Source of the DNA: Protea cynaroides
Lineage: Eukaryota; Streptophyta; Magnoliopsida; Proteales; Proteaceae
Assembly (NCBI GenBank): GCA_028583415.1
Contig: CM053266.1
Location: 3,109,217-3,173,216, forward strand
Direction: 5' to 3'
Length of the DNA: 64,000 nucleotides
Under the pieces are notes generated by a model, which was given only the letters and a program-made list of their open reading frames with translations, had not been told where the DNA came from and ran no database searches. Positions 20,935 through 31,911 of the stretch are shown here, piece by piece (position 1 is the stretch's first letter; every line of letters begins with the position of its first letter). A program made the translations under genes and the position numbers.

Positions 20935-21478
20935 TTATAGGATGTCGAGTTGGGAAGAGAATGACGTTTGGGCATGTCGCACTTGCCTAAAGTTATTCTC
21001 CACAGAGTGTGTAAATTGCCTCTGATGATCCCGAATACCATGCAACTCAGCCAGAAGTATGTTCATGTTTGGGGGAGGTTGCGAAGGACCTGCTTGGTCT
21101 CTGCCCTCATCCTTTGCACCCAATAATGCATCATCATCTTCTTTATCTTCCGACTCTTTGTCTGAGAGTGTTCCAAGATGAGGACGGGCCTCTAACTTAT
21201 CATCAGACAAGACCACATCAGCAAGGTGCATTTTGAAAATGGCATACCAACCAAAGTGAGAGGAGAATGTTATGTTGGATGATTTTGGATGTCAACCTCT
21301 AAAAGTGACAGGAGGTGAGTATGTAGCTTTTCGTATGGAAGGTACAAAGGTCCAGTACCTTCCGAAGCCAGGATTATGTTCCGTATGAGAATGTAAAGAA
21401 GACAAACTGATGTTCTGGTTGCGAGCCGATAGACCAGGAATTGACCAAAAGAAAACAACTCATTGTAGTGACCACCCT
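20935..21478 (-). pseudogene. antisense gene of element B, C-terminal part
   Basis: Two minus-strand frames joined by a frameshift near 21235-21265. The upstream one has LVYRLATRTSVCLLYILIRN and GPLYLPYEKLHTHLL, like the C-terminal half of plant transposon-protein (Transposase_32) domains. The downstream one is acidic (SDKESEDKEDDD), Pro-rich and ends in a Gln/Arg-rich helix, the same architecture as in A and E though the sequence is very different. The N-terminal part is cut by C's LTR. Confidence 0.5.
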
Positions 21479-22580
21479 TATATGACCCGTACTCCACTAA
21501 CTTGGTTTAATCGTGTCGTGCCAGGTCTTTCCATCATAGCTAGACCAAGTGGACCGATCGTGTGAACATGGATCATAAACCAGGTATAAAAATTGACTCA
21601 ACACCCAAAACTGTACGCATATAGTCGGATACCTCGGTAGGTATGGTCGACCATATGGTAAGAATGAAGATCTCAGATCCAGGACCCTACGGTCAATGTT
21701 TTCGACCCTACAGTTGATGGGTTCTGCGACCGTAGCCATCGACCGTGAGATCCCAGAACCGACTCCGTGTTTAGGAAACTTTCCTAATTTAATTAAAATG
21801 GGACTCTATATGGAGGTTTTTCCTCCATATAAGGGACATTCCATAGCCTCTTTCACTCTTTTAGAACCCATATTGAAACTCTAAAACTAAGAGAGAAAGA
21901 GAGAGAGGAAGAGAAGGAGAAGGAGATTTAGAGAAGAAGGCTGAGAGGAAGGTTTTGTAGAGAAGAGTTCTATCTCTCTACAACAAGCTGAAGGTTTGGA
22001 CTTAACTCTGTAGGATAGATCAGATAGGATAGGTTCTTTTCCATCAAATTGATGTGTTGAATCTAATGTAACAATTTCGACTATGGAATTTCTAAGCAAA
22101 ACCATGAGAGAATAGGTTAGGGATAATTGATAAGGATAAACTGTGATCAAAGGCCACAGAATGATTTTAGGATGATTCCCATTAATGATCCATGAGGAGA
22201 AACTCATATGAAAAGTAAAAATTAACTTGACTACGTATGGTTGTAGCTATGGTCGACCATAGGATGAGAGAAGTGTCGACCACAACCATTTGGGAAGAAT
22301 TCAGGAAACATATGGTCGCAGGTACGGTTGCATGTAATGCGACCATAGGGTATCGATCGTATGTCCTATGGTGGCATATATTGCAACCATAACATCGACC
22401 ATAGCATTGATTGTAGGAAAACAACAAGCATATTTTAAGACCAAACAAGTTTTTGACTACTGTAACTTGGTAAACTTGAACCTTAACTTATATACATTAA
22501 TTGTTTAGGTTCCTAATAGATTTAAAGTAACTTCCAAAGCTTCGGAGAAGAACAAGGAGAGGAACAAACATCGATCAAAG

Positions 22581-23420
22581 GTGAGGGAACAAGACCTAAA
22601 CTAATTGGTTAATAACAAATTATTTATTTTTTTATTGAATCCAATGCCATGACTGATTCTATACTTGTATGCTTATAATGTGCATCTCACATGTCATCCA
22701 ATATTCCTATTACTATTGCTCATGCATATTTAATTCTGTTTATTTATAACATGGTGATGATGATGCTAGGAATAGGCATGTGATTGTATGCATGTGATTG
22801 GTCTGTTGGATGCGAGTGGAGCATCAAGGGGAGGATGTGGCATGGTGGTCTTTGACCTCGTCACCAGACTCTAGCTCTATCTCTACTCAAGTCTTGCCCA
22901 CTGACATCGTCGTATCACCATTATCTTAGCAGAACTATTACGTCGTAGGGCATGAGGGGAGGTGGTCTCGGACCGTGTGGTCTCTGACTCTGCCGGGGGG
23001 CCTTAGTTCTATCTCTATGGATGTATTGAGGGATGCTGGGGTGAAACCTTGGATACATTGTTTGGCATTAGGATTGGTTAGTTGCGAGCCCAGTTTGCAA
23101 GCCCTCACCAATAGGGGCTTACGTGTTGGTATGGGTAGGGCATCAGGGGATGTGTTGGCGGTGTTTGATTCGGACACTTTAGCTCTATCTCTATTCCATG
23201 GTGGATGCATGTGGGACAATAATGGTGTTTGATCCATTGGACAGATTCACACACTCGTGTATAGAGGTGCGGGGGTCACCAAACCTTTCTATAGCACATT
23301 GCAAAACCAGACCAAAGAGAATGCATGCATATGTTTGTTGCATTATTTTGTTCACTCACTGAGCTCAAGTTGGAGAGCTGACCCTCGCGCATGCAATTCT
23401 TTTAATTTTTGATGTTGCAG
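22581..23420 (+). other. candidate intron inside the LTR (C)
   Basis: Donor TCAAAG|GTGAGG, branchpoint-like CTGAC near 23380, acceptor GTTGCAG|GT; 840 nt. In C's 3' LTR the donor is TCAAAG|GTAAGG at 63279, a change that keeps a good donor. Confidence 0.55.
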
Positions 23421-23518
23421 GTGTTACAGTTGAAGATTATATGAATACGCCAAAGTATGGACATGCAGTGGCTATGGATGTGCAAGCTTTGGAGGATGAA
23501 TATGGCTCGTTAAGCTAG
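23411..23518 (+). CDS. conserved small LTR frame, C 5' copy (short tail)
   Basis: 35 codons plus stop. The AG-x-TVEDYMNTPKYGH part and the acidic middle are kept, but the frame stops before the Cys-rich tail. C's 3' copy lies beyond the window, so it is unknown whether the short tail is family-specific or decay. Confidence 0.4.
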   Translation, partial: DVAGVTVEDYMNTPKYGHAVAMDVQALEDEYGSLS

Positions 23519-23812
23519 TGTTTCAACTATGTTTACACTTAGTGGTTAACTTTCGTATTGTGATACTGGTAATCAATATTAATTATGTTTTGGTTATTTG
23601 AAGATTATTTGTTAAATATTTAATTATCACTGTAGTCTCAGTTCATTATTAATAAGACTTCTGTTATTTATTTATTTACTCTGATTATTATTGTGGAATG
23701 TGTTTTGGTTTAACATGGTTGGCATAGCCGATACGAGATCCTGGTTTGAACCGTTGGTTCTCATGACGGTTCATCACACCACTGGTTAGTCCATAATTGG
23801 GGTTCAACAACT

Positions 23813-23824
23813 TGGTATCAGAGC
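23813..23824 (+). other. primer-binding site, tRNA-Met type (C)
   Basis: TGGTATCAGAGC after the C 5' LTR. Confidence 0.88.
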
Positions 23825-24171
23825 TCTCAAGCCTTGCCCATCAAACTTGAATACTTCTACTAGAGTCCATGAATTGAGTTATAATAAATTAAAAGTTTTA
23901 ATATAAACACACCATAAGCACCTGTGTTGGTTGAGATAGAATTTAAATAAGACAATAATATACATATAAAAGGTAAAACTATATGTATACACAGACAAAA
24001 AAAGAAAATATAAATGTATCTTGATAAACAAATAATATAGGGTACGATCTATAAGTTGGGCAGTTATCTAAGTATACAAAGGATATAGTACAGTAGCAAG
24101 AAGGGAGCATCTGTAAAGCAGAAAAACTAGAGTACTGAGTGGATACCCACAAGATGTAAAACTCGAGGTAT
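23825..24171 (+). other. element C leader
   Basis: Untranslated leader, alignable by eye with the D leader (ACACCATAAGCACCTGTGTTGG and following). No coding frame. Confidence 0.55.
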
Positions 24172-24276
24172 CAAGGTGGTAACCCTTATCAGCCACCGAT
24201 GTATGGGATAGCTGCATCATGGTAGAATGATCCGACAAGTTTGAGGAATATTTTCTGAAGATGAAGCCTCAAACAT
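24172..24276 (+). pseudogene. gag scrap in element C
   Basis: QGGNPYQPPMYG and the degraded block after it match the gag segment just before the capsid-like core in A and D (QGGYQYQPPMYG...). The rest of gag is missing: the sequence passes into non-coding spacer. Confidence 0.65.
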
Positions 24277-24752
24277 TTTTAGTTAAAGATCAAATTTATT
24301 GTGGCCATATATTTAGACAGGTGTATATAGGTTGCGGTGTATCATTGACTTATCCTTATGATTATAGAGGATGCACATACCTGATTTTAAGTTCTCGTGC
24401 CTTGACAGGATACCTTATCGATTCAACCTGTCAATTGGAGTTATAGATATTGTTTTTCTAGTATTAGTCCTGATTATACCAATTTAAGCAACTCTCATGA
24501 TCGATAACATGAATAGAGATATCAACTGAATGAACAGTTAAATGTTTACTCATTTTGAACGTACATTTTTTCGATTTATACCTGATTTATTGATGTACCA
24601 AAACTTCTCTAGATTTACTCTTGTAGTGCCTTGACCAATGGCATTATATACCTGATAGAACTTGTAACCATGAAGTTAAGAACTGTAAAACCTCTATTTC
24701 TAAATATTTGAACCATCGTGCAACTTAACGACCTTTGGATGACGGTTGGATT
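24277..24752 (+). other. gag-replacing spacer of C, left half
   Basis: Non-coding. It matches, inverted, about 59010-59480 in F, so C and F share this spacer in place of gag. It is interrupted by D at the TSD GGATT and continues at 34258. Confidence 0.6.
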
Positions 24753-25124
24753 TGAAAGACCCGCACGCCACGAACCTGGTCTAACCTTACATTTCGTGTC
24801 GTGACCCGTCTACATATCATGGTCGAGCCAAGTGGACCAAGTGTGTGAAAAAACCCAAGACCCAATATGAAATTTTACTCAAAAACAGTCAAAATGAGGG
24901 TAGGGTCGCATGCCTAAACAGGCAGGTCCGACCCCCCATCAACCCCCACCATCGACCCGTGACCAGGGGTCGCAGGGGTCTCGGATTGTCCGACCCCCCC
25001 ATCGACCCCCCATCGACCCCCGATAATCGAGAAAAACAGCACGAACCAAAAATTAGGAAACTTTCCTAATTTCAATTGGAACCTTTCCTAAACTCAATGA
25101 GACTTATTTTGGGAGGTTTTACTC

Positions 25125-25132
25125 TATAAATA
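25125..25132 (+). promoter_or_regulatory. TATA box of D 5' LTR
   Basis: TATAAATA followed by a GACGTCC-like block; a purine-rich leader without ATG follows. Confidence 0.7.
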
Positions 25133-25784
25133 GAACGTCCCTAAGCCTCTTTCACTCCTTTTACAACCCTAATTGGATTGAGAGAAAGAGAAGAGAAGGA
25201 AGAGAAGAAGAAGGGAAGGAAAGTGGAGAAGAAGACCAAAGAGAAGGGATTCGGAGAAAGAAGCATACTTCTCAGGTATGGATACTATTTCCATGAATTT
25301 CTTAAGACCTTAGAGTAGATCATGAAGAGGGTATGATCTAGGAGAAACCCAAATCTTCCATCCATGGTTAGGTTTCAATGGAAACCATGGAGGAGATCAT
25401 TGAAACCATGTAGATGAATAAAGAATAGTTCTACAGCATAGAACATGTATGGAATGGACTATAGAAGGAAGCCATAAGAACCAAACATGAAAGAATGGAA
25501 AAAATTTGATATTTTTGACTCAAACCATGGGGGTCGCACCTAGGGTCAATGGAACATCCGACCCTAGCATCGACCCCAGCATTCGGGAAGCCCAGGAAAG
25601 GGGTGGTCGCACCCAGGGTCGATGGAACCTCCGACCCTGGCATCGACCCCCAGTTAACAGTAGATTTTTAAAATCAGAATTTATTTTAATTAAATTCTAT
25701 CGACTTGATTAGGTCTTCTAGTGATATAATATTGATATTAAGTTGATTCTTAAAGCTTGAAAGAGGATCTACAATCAAGCAAAG

Positions 25785-26713
25785 GTGAGGGAACAAGACC
25801 TAAACTAATTGGTTAATAACAAACTACTTTTATTTCTTGAGTCCAATACCATGGTTGTGATATGCGTGTATGCTTGTAATGTGCATTCAACATGTCATCC
25901 AATATTTCTATTATTACTGTTCATGCAGATTTAAATTTATTTATTACAACATGATGATGTTGATGATGGTAGGAATAGGCATGTGAATGTTTGTGTTTGG
26001 CTGGTGTACATGGTGCGGGTAGGGATGGTGTCTACCGGTACTTCGATGCCGTTCTCATCGGGGTATATTGTGCCATGGTCTATTCAAGTCATGTCCACTA
26101 AGTAAGTGTTAGTGTACTTGATGTGAGTGGAGCATCAGGGGGAGGACATGACATCGTGGTTCAGCCTGGTCACCAGACTCTAGCTCTATCTCTACTCAAG
26201 TCTTGTCCACTAATATCGTCGTATCGCCATTACTTTAGCGGAACTAATATGTCGTAGGGCATCAGGGGGGGGTCGTGGCATTGTGGTTCAGCCTGGTCAC
26301 CAGACCCTAGCTTTATCTCTATGGATGTATTGAGGGATGCTGGGGTGAGGCCTTGGACACATTGTTTGACATTAGGGTTGGTTAGTTGCGAGCCCAGTTT
26401 GCAAGCCCTCGCCAACAGGGGCTTACGTGTTGGTATGGGCAACCGGTACAGCAATGCCATTTTCATTGGGTGTATATTTTCCATGGTGGGTGCATGTGGG
26501 GCGACAGTGCCGTTTTCATTGGGCGTTTCCACACACTCGTGTATAGAGGTGCGGCGGCCACCTATCCTTTCTATAGAACATTGCAAACTTACATACCAGA
26601 CCATAGATATGAATTGAATGCATGCATATGGTTGTTGCATTGTTTTGTTTGCTCACTGAGCCGTGATGTGTGCTCACCCTTTCGAATTTGAATACTTTTA
26701 GTTGATGATGCAG
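25785..26713 (+). other. candidate intron inside the LTR (D 5')
   Basis: Donor CAAAG|GTGAGG, branchpoint-like CTCAC near 26672, acceptor GATGCAG|GT; 929 nt. In the D 3' LTR the base before the donor has changed (CAAAT|GTGAGG, 32931). Confidence 0.55.
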
Positions 26714-26856
26714 GTACCATCGTTGAAGATTATATGAATGCTCCTGTGTTCGGGCATGTGGCGACAATGGAAGCTGAAGACTTAGTGGATATGCATGACT
26801 CCTCATGCGAGTGCAACTCATGCATATTCGATTTGATTTTGTTTAATTTTATTTAA
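26701..26856 (+). CDS. conserved small LTR frame, D 5' copy
   Basis: Keeps the full pattern through VEDYMNAP, HDSSCECNSC and IFD. The usual TAG has become TTG, so the frame runs on 7 more codons. Function unknown. Confidence 0.45.
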   Translation, partial: VDDAGTIVEDYMNAPVFGHVATMEAEDLVDMHDSSCECNSCIFDLILFNFI

Positions 26857-27114
26857 GACATGTAATTGATATTTATCTAATTATATCTCAGTTGATTTAA
26901 CAATAATTTGATTTTTATTTATGGTTATCACAGTTAGATTCTTAGTTCATTTACTATAAGACTTCCGCTATTGTGTATTTACTCTGATTATGAATGTGGA
27001 TGTATGAGGTTTAGATAACACGAATATAGCCTACTCGAGATCTTGGTTGAACCGTTGATTTATTGATGGTTCATCACACCATTCTGAATAGTGCGGAATT
27101 AGGGTGTGACAACT

Positions 27115-27126
27115 TGGTATCAGAGC
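27115..27126 (+). other. primer-binding site, tRNA-Met type (D)
   Basis: TGGTATCAGAGC, 3 nt after the D 5' LTR. Confidence 0.9.
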
Positions 27127-28755
27127 TCTCGTAGGCCTTACCCATTAAACCTGAATACTACCACTGAGTCCATGAACTGAGTTAGGATAAATTAAAATCT
27201 TTAATACAAACACACCATAAGTACCTGTATTGGTTGAGACAGAACTTAACAAGACAATAAAGTACATATAAAAGGTGGAACCATATATATACACTCAAAC
27301 AGAAAGAGAAGACCAAAATTTATCCTGATAAACAAATAGTATAGGGTATCATCTATAAGTCGGGCAGTTATCTAGGAATACAAAGGATATAGTACAGTAA
27401 GAAGAAGGAAGCATTTGTAAAGTAGAAAAATTGAATACCGAGTTGGTACTCACAAGATGTGAAACTCGATGTATGACATAGGAAGGAGAAAATGGCTAGT
27501 AATGCCTAATTCCCTGCAAAGGTAAAGGGAAAGGTCTCAGGCTAAATCCAAACAGAGATAAGAGAATAAGGGCCACACATTAAGAATAAGAGCAACTATA
27601 AACAAGATAAAGCTATACTCCTGGGTGACGTAGAGACTCAGTGTGAGATCCATTACAAGCTGATCTATTGCCCACTAAGCAAGAAGAGGATGTTGCAACT
27701 TGACCCAACCACTATCTGGCTCGAGAATGGGTAATGAAAACTCATCTGAGTAGATGCTAAATAATGATAATTAGATTGGAGCAAATAAAAAGAGGTGAAC
27801 AACTAGGCCACTCCAGCCAATCACCTGGATTACCAAGTACCTTAGCCACGATTGTAATAAACTTGGTCTGACAAAATACAAGAGCAACAACAAAGAAAAA
27901 TAGATAATGGCTTAGTAGAGAAGAAGAACACAAAATTTTGACATTATAACAACGTAAATTGGTCAAAAGCCTCCTTTTCACCCAAACACGTGGGCAAGAG
28001 GACTTAAGTAGATTCTAAACTATCGTGTAAGACTCATACCGTTGAAAATGTTAGCTAATGGGATTCAATTTGAAGAAATTTTGAGAAATTCAAAAATTTC
28101 GATAAATTAGGGCAAAAGAGAAAATCTTGAGTTTCTCGATAACCAACCGATGAAACTCAAATATTTTGAGGGCTTTCGTCCATTGACCCACCAACAACAA
28201 AAGCCCCCAATAAAAATCAAATTTTTACGATTGGAAAAAGTTTAATTGGAAGAAAACGAGATATACGAGCAAAAACCTAGGTAAGGAAACCTAAAAACAT
28301 GAAAACGTAGAAGATATACTTGTAGAGGAGGTGTGGACGTCGAAACAAGAAGCACAAACCACCAACGGATCGGTGCCACGGTAGAAACTCAGAGGGACGA
28401 GACGAGTCGAAACGAAGGAGGAAGAATGAGAAATGGACTCAGAATCGGAACTTAACAATCTGATTTTTAGTCCGGGGGTCGGAGAATTCGACCAAGACCA
28501 TCGACCCACCCATCGACCCCTGCATCGACCCTCAATTCCCGGTAAAAATCAGTGATTTCCAGGGTTGATCCTAGGGACGGACATACCATCGACCCCCACC
28601 ATCGACCCTGCATAGAAAAGACAGTATTTTTCACTGAATGATTTAAAAAATTTGAAAATATCATTGGTTAGTGTATCCAAATATGAGAATGAAGTATATA
28701 ATGATTGCCTCACGAGTTCTATGACTTTTCAGACACTACACCACCAGAATAGGAA
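27127..28755 (+). other. element D leader; antisense gene deleted
   Basis: Untranslated leader. 27900-28310 matches the antisense gene's 5'-UTR intron of A (shared ACACGTGGGCA and TTTCGTC... blocks), but the antisense coding part itself is missing. A GGTCG/CGACC cluster lies at 28475-28610. A scrap near 27810-27880 resembles the gag segment LATVVMNLAQ, suggesting a rearranged origin. No intact gene. Confidence 0.5.
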
Positions 28756-30018
28756 ATGGCTGGGTGAAGAGGGAACAGATGAGGACGTAACCAAATCCCA
28801 CCACCACCACCGGTAGATGAAACCAGTCATGAAATTCCTGAAGTACCAGAGAATCCAAACATGGCACCGCCAGGAGCTAATGGTCAGGAAAATCCTACAA
28901 ACTTGCCAGCCCCACCTATAGATTTAGTTACAGTCATAATGAACTTGGCACAACAACTGCAACAAATACAACAGGTGCAAACTAATATGCAAGCTGCCAT
29001 AGGCGTGGTTTTTCCAGCTGCACATACGACACAGATGCCAGCAGGATAGGCAAGCACAATACCAGGGGGAAGTAATGCAGTACCCCATGCACCTCAAACA
29101 CCAGTCATGCAAGCTCCAGTGTAGAACCCTGAGATAGCTCAAGGTGGTTATCAATACCAACCACCTATGTACAGGGCCTATGCTCCGTATCAGCTGGACC
29201 GCTCCAGACTAGTCGGGCATTTTCTTAAGATGAAGCCCAAAGAATTCGATAGTAAGCCAGCAGATCCTTTGTGGCCAACACACTGGATTGACGAAATGAA
29301 AAGAAATTTTATGATGATGACAGTAAATGAGGAGGAGAAAGTATTGTGTGCCACATTTATGCTCAAGAGCGATGCACACCATTGGTGGAAGTCTGGACAT
29401 ATCTATTAACCAAACACGCCCACTTGACCTGGGATATATACAAAGAGGCATTCTTTGAGAAATACCTCCCTAGAAGTTTCAGAGATTCTATGAAGAGAGA
29501 GTTCTTGAGTTTATATCAGGGGCAGATGACTGTCGACACATATCAACAACGTTATGAGGAGCTGTTTTTCTTTGCACCAGTCAGTATGCAAGAGGAGGAT
29601 ACGAAAATTCAAAGGTTCGTTATGGGACTTAGGGGAAGCATACGCGAACATGTTTTGGGACTGGAGAAGAAAATCTACAATGAAGCTGTACAAATTGCTC
29701 GAGTGATAGAGTCGAGCCAGAAAGAGAGCTATTTTACTCAAAATAAGGGAATCAAAAGGCCAAATGAAAATTTTTACAACGGAGGGAACACCAAGGTATT
29801 CCAACCCTTCCGTACCCAGGGCTTCAATGCTGCAACCAAAACCATTTCAGCAACCCCACGACAACCAAAGCAAAATGGTGAGGGGATCAGATGTTTTAAC
29901 TGCAACCAAGTAGGGCATGTCTCAAGAGAGTGTACTAAGCCTAGAAAACAACTACAGCAAGGAAGAGTTTACGCTGTTTCAGCCAAGGATGCTGCCGCAT
30001 CGTTTGATGTGGTCACAG
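28756..30018 (+). pseudogene. gag of element D
   Basis: Start ATG at 28756, then TGA where A has a CG-starting Arg codon. The core (HFLKMKPKEFD, HHWW, YLPRSFRDS) and zinc knuckle CFNCNQVGHVSREC (about 29890) are present. A frameshift lies near 29390; from there the frame is open for over 200 codons to the intron-like segment at 30019. Confidence 0.85.
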
Positions 30019-30086
30019 GTATGACCTGAACCTGTCATTTTATGTTACATTGCATGAGCATGTAGACTAAATTAAACAAATCACAG
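30019..30086 (+). other. candidate 68-nt gag/protease intron (D)
   Basis: TCACAG|GTATGACC ... GACTAAATT ... TCACAG|GTATCG. It has GT-AG ends, a branchpoint-like ACTAA about 20 nt before the AG, and in-frame stops. Element A lacks exactly this segment and reads through the same junction in frame. Alternative: deletion in A between the two CACAGGTAT repeats. Confidence 0.5.
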
Positions 30087-30240
30087 GTATCGTACCTAGT
30101 AATGAAATTCCTGCTAGAGTGCTCTTTGATTATGGAGCTACTCATCCTTTTATATCTGTGTCATTTGGAAAGAAGCTAAATATACCCCTTAAATCTTTAG
30201 ACTACAAACTACTTATACGATCGCCGATGGGAATTATGAA
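30087..30240 (+). pseudogene. protease fragment of element D
   Basis: PARVLFDYGATHPF: the catalytic DSG has become DYG. It breaks off after the KSLDYKLLIRSPMG block, where sequence jumps directly to the region after RNase H. Confidence 0.75.
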
Positions 30241-31400
30241 GTCCAAGGAAGGACCTAGTATAAATGCTACCTTATGTTTCGCAGCAATAAATTCAGATTT
30301 GGAAGGAGAGTAACATATAATAGAAACCCGTGATGATCCAATTAAGCGATAATTTATGGATGAACTTATGGAGCAATAGTTCCTCGCTTGCGTGCATTAT
30401 TACATTAAAGATCTTCTCTGAATTAATGGATGAAGTAAAAGTAGTAATTTTGTTAGATATGTATCTAAGAATAATGTCAGGAGATTTAGAGAAAGAAAAA
30501 CCCAATCCTGAATTACTTGGGATGCGGAGATGGTACTCAGATACAGAGGTAGATTCTGAATACTTGAAGATAAAAACTCAGATATTATGAAGAGGATAAT
30601 GATAAGAGTCCATTATACTTAATATTTAGGACATACTAGAGTACCAATATGTATCATGACATGAAGAGATTATTTTGGTGGAAAGGGAATGGAAGTAGTT
30701 GTGGATAGATGCATTTTTTTTACGGAATTATCAGCAAGTAAAAGCTGAAAGACAAAGACCAACATGGCTACAACAATAACTATCAAAGCCAGTCTGCAAG
30801 TGAAACTGTATTACAATGAACTATGTCACCGATTTTCCACCTAGATCGGTTGACGCAGTATGGGTGATTATTGATCGCTTTATGAAGATAGCTCATTCCA
30901 TTGCTATACGACCTCGGTATGCTTTGGAGCGGCTAACTAAGCTATATGTGGATAATATTGCCAGATTGAATGGTATGCATGAGAGCTTAGCATCGGTCAA
31001 AGGCTCATGCTTTATCCTGAAGTTTTGGGAGAATCTATAGAAAACAATGAGAACAAAGTTGAAGTTTAGTACCGCATTTTATCTTAAACTGACGGACAGT
31101 CAGAGTGGACTATACAGGTCCTAAGAGATATGCTCCGAGCTTGTAAAATTGATTTCAAGGAGCTTGAGTTGAGAAGTTACTGTGAATTGAAGTTGCTATT
31201 AAGCTACCATGTAAATTTCACCGATACAGCATGGTACGGTAGAAATGTCAAACCCCTCTATTTTGGATTGAAGTTGGTGAATGAAGAATTTTAAGACCTA
31301 AGTCTATGGCAGAAAACTGTCCAGTGGCAGACAAGATAAAAAAAAAGGCTAAGACAGCTCAAGATTTCAGAAGAGACACCAAGACCTTGAGTTCACCATA
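30241..31400 (+). pseudogene. integrase remnants of element D
   Basis: Worn pieces: the region after RNase H (GPSINATLCFAA), MYHDMKRLFWWK-like block, DFPPRSVDAVWVIIDRFMK and RPRYALERLTKLYVDNIARLN. Multiple stops and frameshifts. RT and RNase H are absent between protease and here. Confidence 0.75.
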
Positions 31401-31815
31401 AGTGACAAAGTGTTTTTGGAAATATCACTTATGCGTAGTTTGAAACGATTAGACAAGAAGGGAAGTTATATTCCATACATGTGTTGGATCTTATAAACTT
31501 TGGAGAGACGTAGAAAAGTTGCATATCAATTAGCGTTACCGCTATCCATGTCTAGTGTGCATGATGTAATTCGTGTGTCTCTATTGAAGAAGTACATTGG
31601 AGATCCATATCAAAGGTATTGACCACGGAATCACTGGATTAGATAGAAGATTTAACTATTGAAGTGGTACCAGCCTAGTTCACTAGTTGGAAGGTACAAC
31701 ATCTAAAAAACTGGGATAATTATTATATAAAGATAATCTGGCAAAGACGAGACGTGGAGAAGATTGCATGGAAAGAAGAAGATGCAATGCGAAAATAGAA
31801 TTCCCACCTAAATTC
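31401..31815 (+). pseudogene. integrase C-terminus/chromodomain remnant of D
   Basis: Recognisable blocks: YQLALPLSMSSVHDV-like, LLKKYIGD, and a chromodomain end (WQRRDVEKIAWKEEDAMRK) followed by TAG. Several stops. Confidence 0.65.
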
Positions 31816-31911
31816 AAAATTTGAGGACAAAATTTATTTTAAGGATGGGGGAGTTGTAAGATCCGTACGTTCAAATTTCGAGGACGAAATTTCTTTTAAG
31901 GGTGGTGGAGT
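31816..31911 (+). repeat. doubled PPT/LTR junction in element D
   Basis: Copy 1: TTTGAGGACAAAATTTATTT... GGATGGGGGAG then the LTR-start stub TTGTAAGATCCGTACG. Copy 2: TTCGAGGACGAAATTTC... GGGTGGTGGAG then the real 3' LTR. The same doubling occurs in F. Confidence 0.75.

Larger units (their letters stand above)
19833..21478 (+). mobile_element. element B fragment: LTR end, PBS, antisense gene
   Basis: B carries the last 720 bp of a diverged LTR, a PBS and the first part of an internal region. Its left side directly abuts A's 3' LTR, so A probably inserted into B's LTR. Its right side is cut where C's LTR begins. The rest of B should lie beyond the window, past C. Confidence 0.65.
21479..23809 (+). 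repeat. element C 5' LTR
   Basis: Aligns with the LTR at 62159 from ACTCCACTAACTTGG on. Its first bases are eroded (TATGACCC for TGTAAGACCC). It ends GGGGTTCAACA. The motif form differs from A/D/E: palindromes such as TATGGTCGACCATA near 21650 and 22250. TATA-like CATATAAGG is near 21826. Confidence 0.85.
24753..27111 (+). repeat. element D 5' LTR
   Basis: 2359 bp, TGAAAGACCCGC...GGGTGTGACA. Contains GGTCG clusters at 24900-25025 and 25530-25650, a TATA box, donor-like CTCAG|GTATGG (about 25276), donor AAAG|GTGAGG and the small reading frame. Confidence 0.92.

Noticed and set aside
26230..26640. Long minus-strand frames in the D LTR and similar ones in C, A and the D 3' LTR
   Set aside because: They lie in the candidate LTR intron, opposite the element's transcript, lack motifs, and differ in ends and frame between copies.
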